Part shown: one piece after another, positions 47,029 through 56,493 of the stretch
Layout: each line of letters begins with the position of its first letter
Position numbering within the stretch: position 1 is the first letter of the stretch
DNA from: Chromatiales bacterium
GTDB taxonomy: Bacteria > Pseudomonadota > Gammaproteobacteria > UBA6429 > Thiohalophilaceae
Assembly: GCA_027076325.1 (NCBI GenBank)
Contig: JALTJZ010000071.1
Location: 34,735 to 98,734, forward strand
Reading direction: 5' to 3'
DNA: 64,000 nt
Made by a program: the position numbers and the translations under genes
The notes under the pieces: generated by a model
What the model was told of the DNA's origin: nothing
The model's database searches: none
What the model saw: the letters and a program-made list of their open reading frames with translations, nothing else

Positions 47029-49485
47029 ATGGTTAAATCAAAAACAACATGTTTTCACTGTGGGCTGGACTGTCCTGAAACACCTGTCTATTTAGTTAAC
47101 ATACTTAATGAAGAACGGGAGATGTGTTGTCCTGGTTGTGCTGCGGTTGCACAGGCGATTGTGGATAATGGCCTGGATGATTATTATAAATACCGTACTG
47201 AGCAATCGATTAAAGCAGATAACCTGGTTCCTGAAGAGCTGGAGCAATTGGAGCTGTATAATAATACAAAATTACAAAAACAATTTGTTCAGTCGTCTTC
47301 ATCCGAACCCGAAATTAAAACAGCATTCCTTATTCTTGAAGGCATTGTTTGTGCCGCGTGTGTCTGGTTAAATGAAAAATATGTTAATCAGCTAAAGGGT
47401 GTAAAATCTTTTTCTATTAATTATTCAACCCAACGTGCACGTATAAGTTGGGATGAATCAGTTATTCAACTCAGCGATATTTTAAAAGCAATAGCCGATA
47501 TTGGTTATCGCGCCCATCCCTTTGACCCCGGTCGCCAGGAAGAAATTCAGAAAAAAGAACGTCAGCGTGCATTAATTCGGCTTGCAGTTGCAGGTTTAGG
47601 TGCCATGCAGGTGATGATGCTAGCCATTGCATTGTATGCCGGTGATTACAGCGGTATCAGTGCTGAAATGAAAGTGTATTTTCGCTGGGTGAGCGCATTA
47701 ATTGCAACACCGGTTGTGTTTTATTCGGCGCAGACTTTCTTTAAAGGTGCATGGTCTGATCTGAAACGTAAGAAACTGGGTATGGATGTGCCGGTGGCCT
47801 TAGCAATTGGTGGTGCCTATGCAGCAAGCGTGTGGGCAACAGCAACCAATTCAGGTGAGGTTTATTTTGATTCCGTTACAATGTTTACCTTTTTTTTGCT
47901 GGCGGGTCGTTTTCTTGAATTGCGAGCCAGACAGCGATCCGGTGAAGTGGCCGATGCGCTGATAAAACTATTGCCGGTTATGGCATCACGATTTACAGAT
48001 GGTCAATACGAACAGGTACTGGTGAATGAATTAAGAGTTGGCGATCATCTTAGAGTTAAGCCAGGTGAAATCATCCCTGCCGATGCGATTATTATAGAAG
48101 GGCAAAGCAGTATTGATGAATCACTGGTAACGGGTGAGTCACATCCTTTACGTCGGGTGAAAAATGATAAGGTGATTGGTGGCACGGTTAATATCGAGTC
48201 ACCTGTTATTCTGGAAGTGACCCATACTGGTGAGGACACTGTTTTAGCCGGTATTCAACGACTACTGGATCGTGCACAAACTGAAAAGCCACATATTGCA
48301 CTTGTTGCGGACAAAGTTGCGAGTGTTTTTGTTGTGGTTATCCTGCTTCTGGCATTGGCTGTTGGTCTTGTCTGGTGGGAAATAGATAGTACACGTGCCT
48401 TCTGGATTGTTCTGTCGATGCTGGTCGTGACCTGCCCCTGTGCACTTTCTTTAGCAACACCGGCTGCGATGACAGCGGCAACCGGTGCGCTGACACGGTT
48501 AGGCGTTTTGATAACACGTGCACATGCACTGGAAACATTGGCAAAAGTTAATACCTTTGTCTTTGATAAAACCGGTACAGTGACCGAGGGTGAGCTTGCT
48601 TTGCAACAAACAAAGCGACTGGGCTCACTGTCCATTGATGACTGTCAGCAACTGGCATTCAGTTTGGAGCAGGCATCCGAACACCCGGTTGCAAAAGCAT
48701 TCCAGCATTTACCTTTTAAATTATTAACTTGCAACAATGTAACGGCTGAAGTGGGGCAGGGCATTGAAGCGGTGATTGATAACCGGCATTACCGAATAGG
48801 CAAGCGGGGTTGGGTTGCCGAACTTGCAGGCACCGAAGTAAAAGATAGACAAGATGACAGCCAGCCTGGACAGCAGAATAATGAAATTAAATCACAGATT
48901 TATCTGGCAAGGGACAATGAGTGGTTAGCTATTTTCACTTTAGAAGATAAATTACGGGACGCTGCACAGGCAATGGTTCTGCAATTGCGTGCATTGAATG
49001 TTGAGTCTCTGTTATTAAGCGGTGACCAGACGCGCGTTGTCGATAATACGGCTGTTGCCCTTAATATTAAAACACGCTATGCAGAGCAGACCCCAGACGA
49101 CAAGTTAAAGGTTATTAAAAATTTGCAACAGCAAGGCCATGTTGTGGCGATGGTGGGTGACGGTGTAAATGATGCACCGGTATTGGCAGCTGCACAGGTC
49201 TCGGTTGCGATGGGCAGTGGAACAGAGCTGGCACAGGCCAGTAGCGATATGGTACTGCTGAGTGAAAACCTTAGCCATTTGCCACAGAGCATCGTACATG
49301 CGCGCAAAACCATTGCGATCGTAAAGCAAAATCTGGGTTGGGCTCTTTTGTATAATATCACTGCGTTGCCACTGGCTGCATTGGGTTATATTGCGCCGTG
49401 GCTGGCTGCAATCGGTATGTCTGCCAGCTCACTTATTGTGGTACTCAATGCCCTGCGCTTAATGAAAATACGCCCAGATGAATAA
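47029..49485 (+). CDS. ccoI: Copper-translocating P-type ATPase CcoI (FixI)
   Basis: P1B-type ATPase that supplies copper for cbb3 assembly. An N-terminal Cys-rich domain (CFHCGLDCP near 9 and CCPGC near 33) precedes an HMA domain with CAAC near 110. The transmembrane CPC is at 469-471, phosphorylation motif DKTGT at 513, and GDGVND at 710-715. At 818 residues it is of the FixI branch, not the CopA branch, consistent with its place between ccoH and ccoS. Confidence 0.96.
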   Translation: MVKSKTTCFHCGLDCPETPVYLVNILNEEREMCCPGCAAVAQAIVDNGLDDYYKYRTEQSIKADNLVPEELEQLELYNNTKLQKQFVQSSSSEPEIKTAFLILEGIVCAACVWLNEKYVNQLKGVKSFSINYSTQRARISWDESVIQLSDILKAIADIGYRAHPFDPGRQEEIQKKERQRALIRLAVAGLGAMQVMMLAIALYAGDYSGISAEMKVYFRWVSALIATPVVFYSAQTFFKGAWSDLKRKKLGMDVPVALAIGGAYAASVWATATNSGEVYFDSVTMFTFFLLAGRFLELRARQRSGEVADALIKLLPVMASRFTDGQYEQVLVNELRVGDHLRVKPGEIIPADAIIIEGQSSIDESLVTGESHPLRRVKNDKVIGGTVNIESPVILEVTHTGEDTVLAGIQRLLDRAQTEKPHIALVADKVASVFVVVILLLALAVGLVWWEIDSTRAFWIVLSMLVVTCPCALSLATPAAMTAATGALTRLGVLITRAHALETLAKVNTFVFDKTGTVTEGELALQQTKRLGSLSIDDCQQLAFSLEQASEHPVAKAFQHLPFKLLTCNNVTAEVGQGIEAVIDNRHYRIGKRGWVAELAGTEVKDRQDDSQPGQQNNEIKSQIYLARDNEWLAIFTLEDKLRDAAQAMVLQLRALNVESLLLSGDQTRVVDNTAVALNIKTRYAEQTPDDKLKVIKNLQQQGHVVAMVGDGVNDAPVLAAAQVSVAMGSGTELAQASSDMVLLSENLSHLPQSIVHARKTIAIVKQNLGWALLYNITALPLAALGYIAPWLAAIGMSASSLIVVLNALRLMKIRPDE

Positions 49486-49539
49486 ACAGTTAGCAGAACA
49501 AACCATACGGCAGCGGCATAATGCGGTAAGATAGGGCGT

Positions 49540-49752
49540 ATGGAAATCTTGTACTTACTTATCCCTCTGGGACTTCTTATCCTTGGCATTGCCATTGGTG
49601 CATTTATATGGGCAGTGAAATCCGGCCAGTTTGAAGATATGCAGGGCCCGGCACACCGTATTTTAATGGACGATGACGACCCGCTTATTCCAAAATACAC
49701 TGCTAAAAAGAGGGGTCCCGATAAGGATCGGGCAGCAAAACAGGACGATTAA
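49540..49752 (+). CDS. ccoS: cbb3 oxidase maturation protein CcoS
   Basis: A 70-residue protein with one helix (ILYLLIPLGLLILGIAIGAF) and the family motif WAVKSGQFEDMQGPAHRILMDDD. CcoS is needed for cofactor insertion into the cbb3 oxidase. It ends the ccoGHIS set. Confidence 0.95.
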   Translation: MEILYLLIPLGLLILGIAIGAFIWAVKSGQFEDMQGPAHRILMDDDDPLIPKYTAKKRGPDKDRAAKQDD

Positions 49753-49859
49753 ATCAGAATTGTCTACAATAAAAGCCTGTATTTAAGCCCAGTATTGTTG
49801 AATCTCTAGCGTAATAACATTAGAATTGACTAATATATAACCTTGATTGAGGATAGATC

Positions 49860-49961
49860 ATGAAAGAATGGTTCACTTTTCAGAATTTCCCGCTTACTTT
49901 TATTGTTGCGCTAATCGCGTTTAGCATTTTTAGCTTCTTGTCGGTTATTTTTGGTGGTTAG
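49860..49961 (+). CDS. 33-residue membrane protein after ccoS
   Basis: MKEWFTFQNFPLTFIVALIA leads into a single helix ending VIFGG. A ribosome site GAGGATAG precedes the ATG by five bases. It follows ccoS by about 110 bases. No family is recognised; a link to the cbb3 oxidase, or to the small proteins at 8251 and 23398, is only suggested by size and place. Confidence 0.6.
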   Translation: MKEWFTFQNFPLTFIVALIAFSIFSFLSVIFGG

Positions 49962-50075
49962 GTAAATTAGGTTTGTTTAGTCTTTAAGCAAACTTTACAT
50001 TAACTATTTCCCCTAACTTTTTGCTTTTTAATGCTTTTGTCCTATCCTTATATAAAAGGTTAGGAATCCAGGCAG

Positions 50076-52004
50076 TTGAATTTAAAAAGCGTATTTTCTC
50101 AAAAATGGGCTATGCGGTGCTTTTCGCGTAGTCTTTTTCTTGTTTTTGCTCTCACCGCAAATTCTGTTTTTGCCTTGAGCGAACCGCTCAGTGATGTTCG
50201 TGTTGTTATTGACGTGTCCGGCAGCATGAAAAACAACGACCCCAAAAATCTTCGTGCACCTGCACTGCGTATGCTGGTTGGTTTAATGCCAGAAAAAGCA
50301 AAGTCGGGTGTCTGGACATTTGGCAAATACGTCAACATGCAGGTTAAGCATGGCAAAGTCACTGCAGCGTGGAAGAAACTGGCCATGCTTGAATCAAAGA
50401 AAATACATTCCCGTGGTTTGTATACCAATATTGAAGAAGCCCTAAAACGCAGCAGCCAGGGCTGGGAAAAGCCCAATCGTAAAGAGCGGCGGCATTTAAT
50501 TTTGCTAACTGACGGGATGGTCGATGTTTCAAACAATGCACAGCAAAACGAAGCCTCACGTAAACGCATTTTAAATAACATTGTTCCTCAATTAAAAAAA
50601 GCCGGTGTGTCTATTCATACCATTGCCCTTTCAGAAAATGCCGATAAAAAATTAATGGCAGTGCTGGCAGGAATAACCGATGGCTGGTACGAAGCCGTCG
50701 ACAATGCTGAAGATTTACAACGTGTCTTTTTACATATTTTTGAAAAGTCGACCAATGTAGATAGTGTGCCTTTAGAAGATAATCGTTTTTCGATTGATAA
50801 GTCAATAAAAGACATGACTGTACTGGTCTTTCGCAAACCAGGTGACTCAGAAACTAAACTGATCACACCAGATAAAAAAATATGGAGCTACAAAAAACAT
50901 CCTTCCGCAGTCAAATGGCACCATGATACCGGTTACGACCTTATTTCCAGTAAAGATCCGCAAGCAGGTCAATGGCTAATTAAGGCCGCAATCGATCCTG
51001 ACAACCGTGTTATGGTGGTTACCAACTTAAAACTGGTAACGGGCGACTTCCCTAATAATGTTATGTACGGTGACAGCCTGACCTTAACCGCAAAATTAAT
51101 GCAGGAAGGGAAAACAGTTACTGAGGAAAAATTGTTAAAGTTAGTTAACTTTAACGTTTACAAACATACCGTAGCGGAACAAGCATCAGTACAGGATACT
51201 ACGGGTAACACTATACAAGACGAAACAGCCATGGTTGACGATGGCAACGGTGCCGACCGACTGGCAAAAGACGGTGTCTACAGTATGGTATTTAACACAA
51301 ACCAGACCAGTGGCGATGTATCACTTACCATACAGGCAAAATCCCCTGCTTTTGAACGTGAAGTGCGGCATATTATAAAAGTTCATGCCACGCCGGCCGA
51401 CCTGGATATTGTGCAACAGGCAGACGGCCAGTTTAAACTTGAAGTCACACCACGAATGGAATTACTGGTTCCTCATACCATATCTATTCAGGTGACATTA
51501 CCGGATGGCAGTAAGAAAATACTACAACAAAATAATGATGATCAATGGCAGGTGTTGTTAGCAAAAGAATTATCAGGGCAACGGGTAACCGTTACGCTGG
51601 TGGGTACACGGGTGAATGATAAACCATTCCATGCTGATTTCGACAAAATTTTAGAAGCATCAACGGAAGTTAAGCAGAGCTTATCTCTGGATACCCCCGC
51701 TGCAGATTCCGTCGCTAAAACAGACTTACAGGCAACAGCCGATATGCTGCCTCCAATACCTGTTGCAGGTGAGACGGCTATACCTACTGAACCAGGCAAA
51801 GAAAAAGCCGAAGATGTCGCTGCAAAACAGACAGAGAGCGAAACAGATGCAGACAAGCAAGAGCAGGGCTTTAACTGGCTATCAACAATGATGATTATTA
51901 TCTATGCCAATATTGTATTTTTAATTCTTGGTGGCATAGGCTATGTCGTCTGGCGCAAGCGTAAAGCCAAACTAGTAGCCGAACAGGAAGAAATGGATTT
52001 ATGA
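50076..52004 (+). CDS. Membrane-anchored VWA domain protein (TIGR03503-like)
   Basis: A 642-residue exported protein with a signal peptide (about 1-34), a VWA domain whose MIDAS motif is DVSGSM at 46-51 with TDG near 148, a long beta-rich periplasmic region (about 240-530), an acidic, Thr/Glu-rich linker (570-600) and one C-terminal helix (LSTMMIIIYANIVFLILGGIGYV). The start is TTG 50076; ATG 50112 would leave a shorter signal. It overlaps the next gene by four bases. It recalls the gammaproteobacterial TIGR03503 group; function unknown. Confidence 0.8.
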   Translation: MNLKSVFSQKWAMRCFSRSLFLVFALTANSVFALSEPLSDVRVVIDVSGSMKNNDPKNLRAPALRMLVGLMPEKAKSGVWTFGKYVNMQVKHGKVTAAWKKLAMLESKKIHSRGLYTNIEEALKRSSQGWEKPNRKERRHLILLTDGMVDVSNNAQQNEASRKRILNNIVPQLKKAGVSIHTIALSENADKKLMAVLAGITDGWYEAVDNAEDLQRVFLHIFEKSTNVDSVPLEDNRFSIDKSIKDMTVLVFRKPGDSETKLITPDKKIWSYKKHPSAVKWHHDTGYDLISSKDPQAGQWLIKAAIDPDNRVMVVTNLKLVTGDFPNNVMYGDSLTLTAKLMQEGKTVTEEKLLKLVNFNVYKHTVAEQASVQDTTGNTIQDETAMVDDGNGADRLAKDGVYSMVFNTNQTSGDVSLTIQAKSPAFEREVRHIIKVHATPADLDIVQQADGQFKLEVTPRMELLVPHTISIQVTLPDGSKKILQQNNDDQWQVLLAKELSGQRVTVTLVGTRVNDKPFHADFDKILEASTEVKQSLSLDTPAADSVAKTDLQATADMLPPIPVAGETAIPTEPGKEKAEDVAAKQTESETDADKQEQGFNWLSTMMIIIYANIVFLILGGIGYVVWRKRKAKLVAEQEEMDL

Positions 52005-52744
52005 GTGAGGCCGGTACAGGTTCTTTTACTTCGCTGATTATTGTGTCAGAAATTGCGGCATTACTGGCTGTTATTTTAATTATTGCTCTTATATTAAATT
52101 TCCGTAAACAAAACAAAAAGAAAAAACTTGCTGAAAGTTTTCTGGACACTGTTAAAAGCTATGCGGTTGAGCGAGACAAAACGCTAAAAGAACGTTTTAG
52201 TGAAACAACAGATCTAGATGAAGCGGAAAGAAATAAATTAGTAGATACATTAATTGAATCTGAGAAAAAAGTATATTTGCATATTGCGCAGTTATATATG
52301 GGGTATAAGCCAGAGTCATTATTAGAATTAGAAAAAGAGATGAAATCACTTGCTGAGAGCTCACTCAATATTTATAGTCAACAAACAGGCACTGAAGGAA
52401 GTGATGATGACAATGGCTCCCATGACCTTAAAAAACAGATTAAAAACTTAAGAGAAGAGAAAAAAGAATTAAAAGAAAAAAATGCTCAGCTACAAATCGA
52501 CTTCGATGCTGCAATGGACTCAATGGAAAGAATGACAACTGAATTTGCTAATATGTATGAAGGTGGTTCGAAAGAAGGGGAAAAACGGGTAAAAAATGAA
52601 ATGTACCAGCTACGTCAAACACTGGCACAAAAGAAAGAATTTACCAAAGTAGATGGTGAGGCAGGTGGCGAAGAAGAGGGTGACGTCCCTGATATGGAAG
52701 CACCACCTGAAACGGAACAAGGTGACGAGCCTGCTAAAAATTAA
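52001..52744 (+). CDS. Single-span coiled-coil protein coupled to the VWA protein
   Basis: A 247-residue protein with one N-terminal helix (SLIIVSEIAALLAVILIIAL) and a cytoplasmic coiled coil, clearest at KKQIKNLREEKKELKEKNAQ near 145, ending in an acidic, Glu/Pro-rich tail. It is translationally coupled to the VWA gene (ATGA overlap), so both likely form one membrane complex. No family name recognised. Confidence 0.75.
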   Translation: MSEAGTGSFTSLIIVSEIAALLAVILIIALILNFRKQNKKKKLAESFLDTVKSYAVERDKTLKERFSETTDLDEAERNKLVDTLIESEKKVYLHIAQLYMGYKPESLLELEKEMKSLAESSLNIYSQQTGTEGSDDDNGSHDLKKQIKNLREEKKELKEKNAQLQIDFDAAMDSMERMTTEFANMYEGGSKEGEKRVKNEMYQLRQTLAQKKEFTKVDGEAGGEEEGDVPDMEAPPETEQGDEPAKN

Positions 52745-52870
52745 AGTGTGTTGGTTTCTTAATTTTTATTTCAGTCGGTGTCAGCCCCTGAGGTATCCCC
52801 ACAAATTTCCAGCAAAAAGTAATCAAAAACAATAGTTTAAAAATACAGGTATCAATACGGGAATAAAATG

Positions 52871-52977
52871 CCGTCATTGCGAAGGAACAAAGTGACTGCG
52901 GCAATCTCAAGTTGATAAGTTTTAATCATGAGATTGCCGCGTCAACACTGAAAAACAGGTGTTTTTCAGCGTTTCCT
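52871..52977. repeat. REP-like element with AACACTGAAAAACAGGTG extension
   Basis: CCGTCATTGCGAAGGAACAA on the left and GAGATTGCCGCGTC on the right form an interrupted inverted repeat, followed by CACTGAAAAACAGGTGTTTT TCAG-type hairpin. Its parts recur at 39936-40050 and 56330. It marks the border before the IS110 remnant and the cassette region. Confidence 0.75.
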
Positions 52978-52983
52978 CAATTA

Positions 52984-53290
52984 GATGGTCTCCCCCCTCT
53001 TTTAATTCGGCGTCACAATGCGCCATGATGGAGATATTTAAAACACACATCAAACAAAGAAAGAGGAGACCATCATGAAGATTACAACAATTGGACTGGA
53101 TTTAGCAAAAAATGTATTTCACGTTGTGTGCTGTATAAGAGGAAAACCTGCCAACGATTGCGAAGATAATGTGACATGATGACAACACGGGTAACCCCTG
53201 CGTATTGAAAACCTGATCATTGCGACGGTTAGAATAAACCGCAACCTCGATAAGGACGATACGTGGGGATCCCTCGGTGTCAGACACCTG
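52984..53290 (+). mobile_element. IS110-family remnant (internally deleted)
   Basis: The leader holds inverted arms GATGGTCTCC (52984) and AAAGAGGAGACCATC (53060-53074) just before an ATG at 53075. The frame 53075-53179 starts MKITTIGLDLAKNVFHVV, the DEDD-transposase N-terminus of IS110 elements (first catalytic Asp in GLDLAK), then jumps after 18 codons into what looks like the 3' end of the gene (GKPANDCEDNVT, stop). The following 110 bases without coding are probably the 3' flank of the element. The transposase core is missing, so it cannot move by itself. Confidence 0.8.
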
Positions 53291-53303
53291 TTCTAGCCCA
53301 CTT

Positions 53304-53954
53304 TTATATCCATTCCTCTCGATCTAAGCGGATAAAAATATATGGCCAAAGCAATAACCAATGAAATATCAACAGTATGAATACGATAAGATAAGGGACG
53401 ATGTTCTGGCTTTGTTCTGCCCCAGCAGCATATTTTAAAGTAATAATTGACAAAATAGCGATTATTGCTGCATAAACCCTGATTCTATTGAGGCCTTCAC
53501 TTGCGCCACAACCATAAAAACATAATGAAAGAATACATATTATCAATATTGCAGTATTTGCGATAATATAGGCTGAAAACCCCATATCTATTCCAGAAAC
53601 GATAAAGCCTAAAGCATAAGCTGATATCAGTGCTAATACAGATTGGGTAACATCAAAAAATAAGTCACGCTTTGTTGCTTGTTTCTGCAGTTCATTTCTT
53701 AGATTTGAAATAAAAAAATACCCAAGAAACCACAATAGATACCCATACTTAAGATAAACATTAAATGTATATACTGGATTCGGTGGCCAGCTAAATTGCT
53801 GGATGTGTGAAGGTAAATTGGTTGCTAAAGCCACAAAAAATGCACCCAGGGTTCCCGCAACCCAGAGATTTTGAAAAGCTAAACGAGCTTTGCCACGATT
53901 ATTGGTATTGCGGGCTGGCTTTTGTGTTCTAATTATTTTCCACATATTAGACAC
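53304..53954 (-). CDS. Hypothetical integral membrane protein
   Basis: A 216-residue protein with about six hydrophobic spans, a basic N-terminus, and no recognised family. The sequences flanking it (TCAGACACCTGTTC near 53278 and TTAGACACCTGTTT near 53946) are similar short repeats, so the gene may have arrived together with the neighbouring element. It lies on the minus strand like the cassettes further right but has no attC of its own. Confidence 0.55.
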   Translation of the reverse strand: MSNMWKIIRTQKPARNTNNRGKARLAFQNLWVAGTLGAFFVALATNLPSHIQQFSWPPNPVYTFNVYLKYGYLLWFLGYFFISNLRNELQKQATKRDLFFDVTQSVLALISAYALGFIVSGIDMGFSAYIIANTAILIICILSLCFYGCGASEGLNRIRVYAAIIAILSIITLKYAAGAEQSQNIVPYLIVFILLIFHWLLLWPYIFIRLDREEWI

Positions 53955-54094
53955 CTGTTTATTTTTTTAGCTTCTGTTACTACTCGCAATGACCGACAGT
54001 ATTCAATTTGTGGGGATTATTCAAGCCCATTCCATTTTCATTATAAACTTCAAAGTGATAGTCTTGGCTAACAAACAACCAGTACGAGAAAAAA

Positions 54095-54811
54095 ATGACT
54101 GACAACGAAGACAACGCCTGTGAGCAAAATTGTGGCCCAGCAGATCCATCAATGATTAGCCCAGTCATGCGTGCGATCTATGTTTTTATTAGTAATACCC
54201 TGCTGGAACAAGGCCGAATGCCATCACTTGACGAAGTTTCGGAAAAGACCGGGCAACCATTAGAAGTTGTTAATCAGGTACTCGATGGGTTTGAGGGTGT
54301 TGCTGGAATTTATCGTGACCCGTTTTTCGGTAATGTTATTGCCTTTTATCCGGTAGCCGCTATTCCAACTATTCACAGGATTGTGCGCCCAGAAGGTGGC
54401 CGTATCGCATATTCTCCGTGTGCTATGGATGCACTAACATTGGCACCGACTTTAGAACGTAAGCTGGACATCCGCTCTGCGTGTCGATACTGTGATCATG
54501 AAATTACGATTAGTTACAATGATGATGGCAGTAAAATAACTAAACATACACCTGAAGATATATGGATATGGATTGAGGATAGGGTTCCTAATGATGCACC
54601 TTATTATTTAGTTGTGTGCATTAATACCAATTTCTTTTGTTGTAAGGATCATCTTGACAAATGGCGGGCAGCAGAGACAGCTATCCACAGTGGAACAGCT
54701 TACAGTTTAAGTGATGCATTTGCTGCATCAGATCGATGGTGTACCTATAAAATGTATAAGCTGGTTGTGGAAGGACGGCCATGGGGGGGGAAAGCACTCG
54801 ATCAACTTTAA
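54095..54811 (+). CDS. MerB-like organometal (alkylmercury) lyase family protein
   Basis: A 238-residue protein whose core matches the alkylmercury lyase fold: an N-terminal winged-helix-like region (MRAIYVFISN.., about 22-70) and a catalytic part with SPCAMDAL (C109, D112) and NFFCCKDHL (C182, C183). These correspond to the MerB triad Cys96, Asp99 and Cys159. MerB cleaves carbon-mercury bonds; relatives act on other organometals. No merA, merR or merT lies nearby, so its substrate and partner enzymes are unknown. It is plus strand, opposite to the cassette genes. Confidence 0.8.
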   Translation: MTDNEDNACEQNCGPADPSMISPVMRAIYVFISNTLLEQGRMPSLDEVSEKTGQPLEVVNQVLDGFEGVAGIYRDPFFGNVIAFYPVAAIPTIHRIVRPEGGRIAYSPCAMDALTLAPTLERKLDIRSACRYCDHEITISYNDDGSKITKHTPEDIWIWIEDRVPNDAPYYLVVCINTNFFCCKDHLDKWRAAETAIHSGTAYSLSDAFAASDRWCTYKMYKLVVEGRPWGGKALDQL

Positions 54812-54830
54812 TTAAAAAGCTAGCCAGGAT

Positions 54831-55259
54831 TTAATCCCTCTGCGATTTTTTATAGGCGTATGCCAGTCCCATAAAAAATAGCACCCACAAGACCAGAAAT
54901 ATAAGCGTTGTACTATACAGGTGCTGCAGATAGCCTATTTTTGTAGATGGATACTCTCTAGTATTATAAACGACAGGAATAGTAGCGCCAAGTTTATAAG
55001 TCCCCATTAATTGTTCAATAATATTTCTGCCACTATAAAATGTTTTTTGTTGACCATTAATAGTAAATTGGATTTCCATTTCAATTGAGTCACCTTGTGC
55101 AGAGCTAAATTGTTTTCTGTTAAATGCAATAATCTTTCCTGTCGTTACAACCGCTTTTTCCAAAAACTTGCGTTCATACAAGAAGGCGCCTCCCGTCGTT
55201 AATATAGATAGAATAACCATAAACTTAAATGCTCTACAAATAGTGTCTTGAGTTGTCAT
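54831..55259 (-). CDS. DUF3592-like membrane protein
   Basis: A 142-residue protein with an N-terminal helix, a beta-rich domain (GKIIAFNRKQFSSAQGDSIE through the loop to YNTREYPSTKIG) and a C-terminal helix, matching the layout of DUF3592 proteins. The ATG at 55259 follows CCTAACAACACCGT directly, a sequence resembling the 5' box of an attC site, so the gene start may lie in a broken attC. Last cassette-like gene at the left end of the array. Confidence 0.65.
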   Translation of the reverse strand: MTTQDTICRAFKFMVILSILTTGGAFLYERKFLEKAVVTTGKIIAFNRKQFSSAQGDSIEMEIQFTINGQQKTFYSGRNIIEQLMGTYKLGATIPVVYNTREYPSTKIGYLQHLYSTTLIFLVLWVLFFMGLAYAYKKSQRD

Positions 55260-55440
55260 ACGGTGTTGTTAGGTAACCTTTTGGATATTAAAAGTGGTTT
55301 CATCGTTACGTTATAATGGTAATCTGTATATAAAGCAATATAAGTTACTGCTTTAGTAGTTTAATTAGCGAACATTTTAAAAGAACATCGCTGGCAAGAA
55401 TACATACTAGTGACGGAGTCAAGCGCTATTAAATAGCATG

Positions 55441-55471
55441 CCTGGTGTGGACGACACACGCGTTGTTAGTT
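55441..55471. repeat. Degenerate attC-like half site
   Basis: GTGTGGACGACACAC then GCGTTGTTAGTTG: one arm with a TTGTTAG box downstream of the gene at 55476, without a convincing partner arm. The interval 55260-55475 otherwise holds only short palindromes (GCTATTAAATAGC) and a GTTAGG box next to the 54831 gene start. Confidence 0.4.
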
Positions 55472-55475
55472 GCGT

Positions 55476-56285
55476 TCACTCTTCATTCCTGATTGCCATT
55501 GTGAAACTCGCTCTTATACTTGGTATCGAAAAATAAACTCTCTCTATCTCTTTGAGTGACCTTTGGATTCGAGAAGTATTGGAACGAATAAAAAATAGTT
55601 TCTGTCCACAGCTGATATTTTCGGGTAGTGCAGCAAAGTCTAATATCAGTTTTTTATATCCAGGCACTATTTTTTCACTAATAAAAATTTCTTTCGCTAA
55701 GTCTTTAATCAAAGAATGCGAACCGACAACCGCAAATAAAAGTTGCCCATTACTCAATAGCAATTCTGGAACAATCTTTATTGTTTCACCCCTGTAAATA
55801 ATTTCTATTTTTGACTGCTTTCTTATTATGCGGCAATAGAAATCTATATCCTTCTCGTCCACCTTACGATATGGCAAAGCATCTTCTACTCTTCTTTTCT
55901 CATCTTTTTCTATTTTCTGTTTAAGTAATGCATATTTTTCAGTCTGATAGTTATCAAATACGATATATCCAGAGATGATGAGAAATGATAGTACAATAAG
56001 AGCAGTCGCTTTACGTATTTCTTTTTTCTGATCAGTCTCGATGGCTGATAGTTTCTGACAATATGACCAGCTAAAGAAAACACAAATACCGAATATTAGA
56101 ATCCCGGTAATAATTCCTATTATATAGGCAGTACCTAATGCCCAATCAGGCCATGCATTATCGCCGAATATATAAAGCCAGAATATTCCAGCCATACCTC
56201 CAGCGATATATAGTCCAGTCAGGATACCAAGAATACCGCCCCAGATTATTCCAGCTGTAATATAAAGTCTGCGTACAAGTTTCAT
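55476..56285 (-). CDS. Hypothetical membrane protein in array
   Basis: A 269-residue protein with three or four membrane spans in the first 120 residues (ITAGIIWGGILGILTGLYI; TAYIIGIITGILIFGICVFF; ALIVLSFLIISGYIVF), a charged coiled segment (LKQKIEKDEKRRVEDAL), then a soluble domain to the end. No family recognised. It ends near a degenerate attC and begins next to a REP-like repeat. Confidence 0.65.
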   Translation of the reverse strand: MKLVRRLYITAGIIWGGILGILTGLYIAGGMAGIFWLYIFGDNAWPDWALGTAYIIGIITGILIFGICVFFSWSYCQKLSAIETDQKKEIRKATALIVLSFLIISGYIVFDNYQTEKYALLKQKIEKDEKRRVEDALPYRKVDEKDIDFYCRIIRKQSKIEIIYRGETIKIVPELLLSNGQLLFAVVGSHSLIKDLAKEIFISEKIVPGYKKLILDFAALPENISCGQKLFFIRSNTSRIQRSLKEIERVYFSIPSIRASFTMAIRNEE

Positions 56286-56329
56286 ATAACGTTTAAGTCT
56301 AAGGAAGTCCTGGGAAATTTAGATTGCCT

Positions 56330-56485
56330 GTCATTGCGAAGGAACAAAGTGACTGTGGCAATCTTGAATTTATAACTTTTAATCTGATATTGCCTTAGCA
56401 ATGATAGCGTTTTATTTCAGTATTGACATCTATATTTTTTAAAATGTTGTTTTCGATTGATTTTTCCTGGAGGCTCGTGGGGATG
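56330..56485. repeat. REP-like element with conserved tail
   Basis: GTCATTGCGAAGGAACAAAG, GGCAATCTTG, and TTGCCTTAGCAATGAT in inverted order, then a tail TTTATTTCAGTATTGACATC that resembles the tail at 40060-40130. Its presence inside the cassette array shows that the repeat family also entered this region. Confidence 0.65.
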
Positions 56486-56493
56486 CATCAGCG

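Noticed and set aside
50099..50866. Several minus-strand frames under the VWA gene
   Set aside because: The plus strand has a signal peptide and MIDAS motif; minus frames are shadows.
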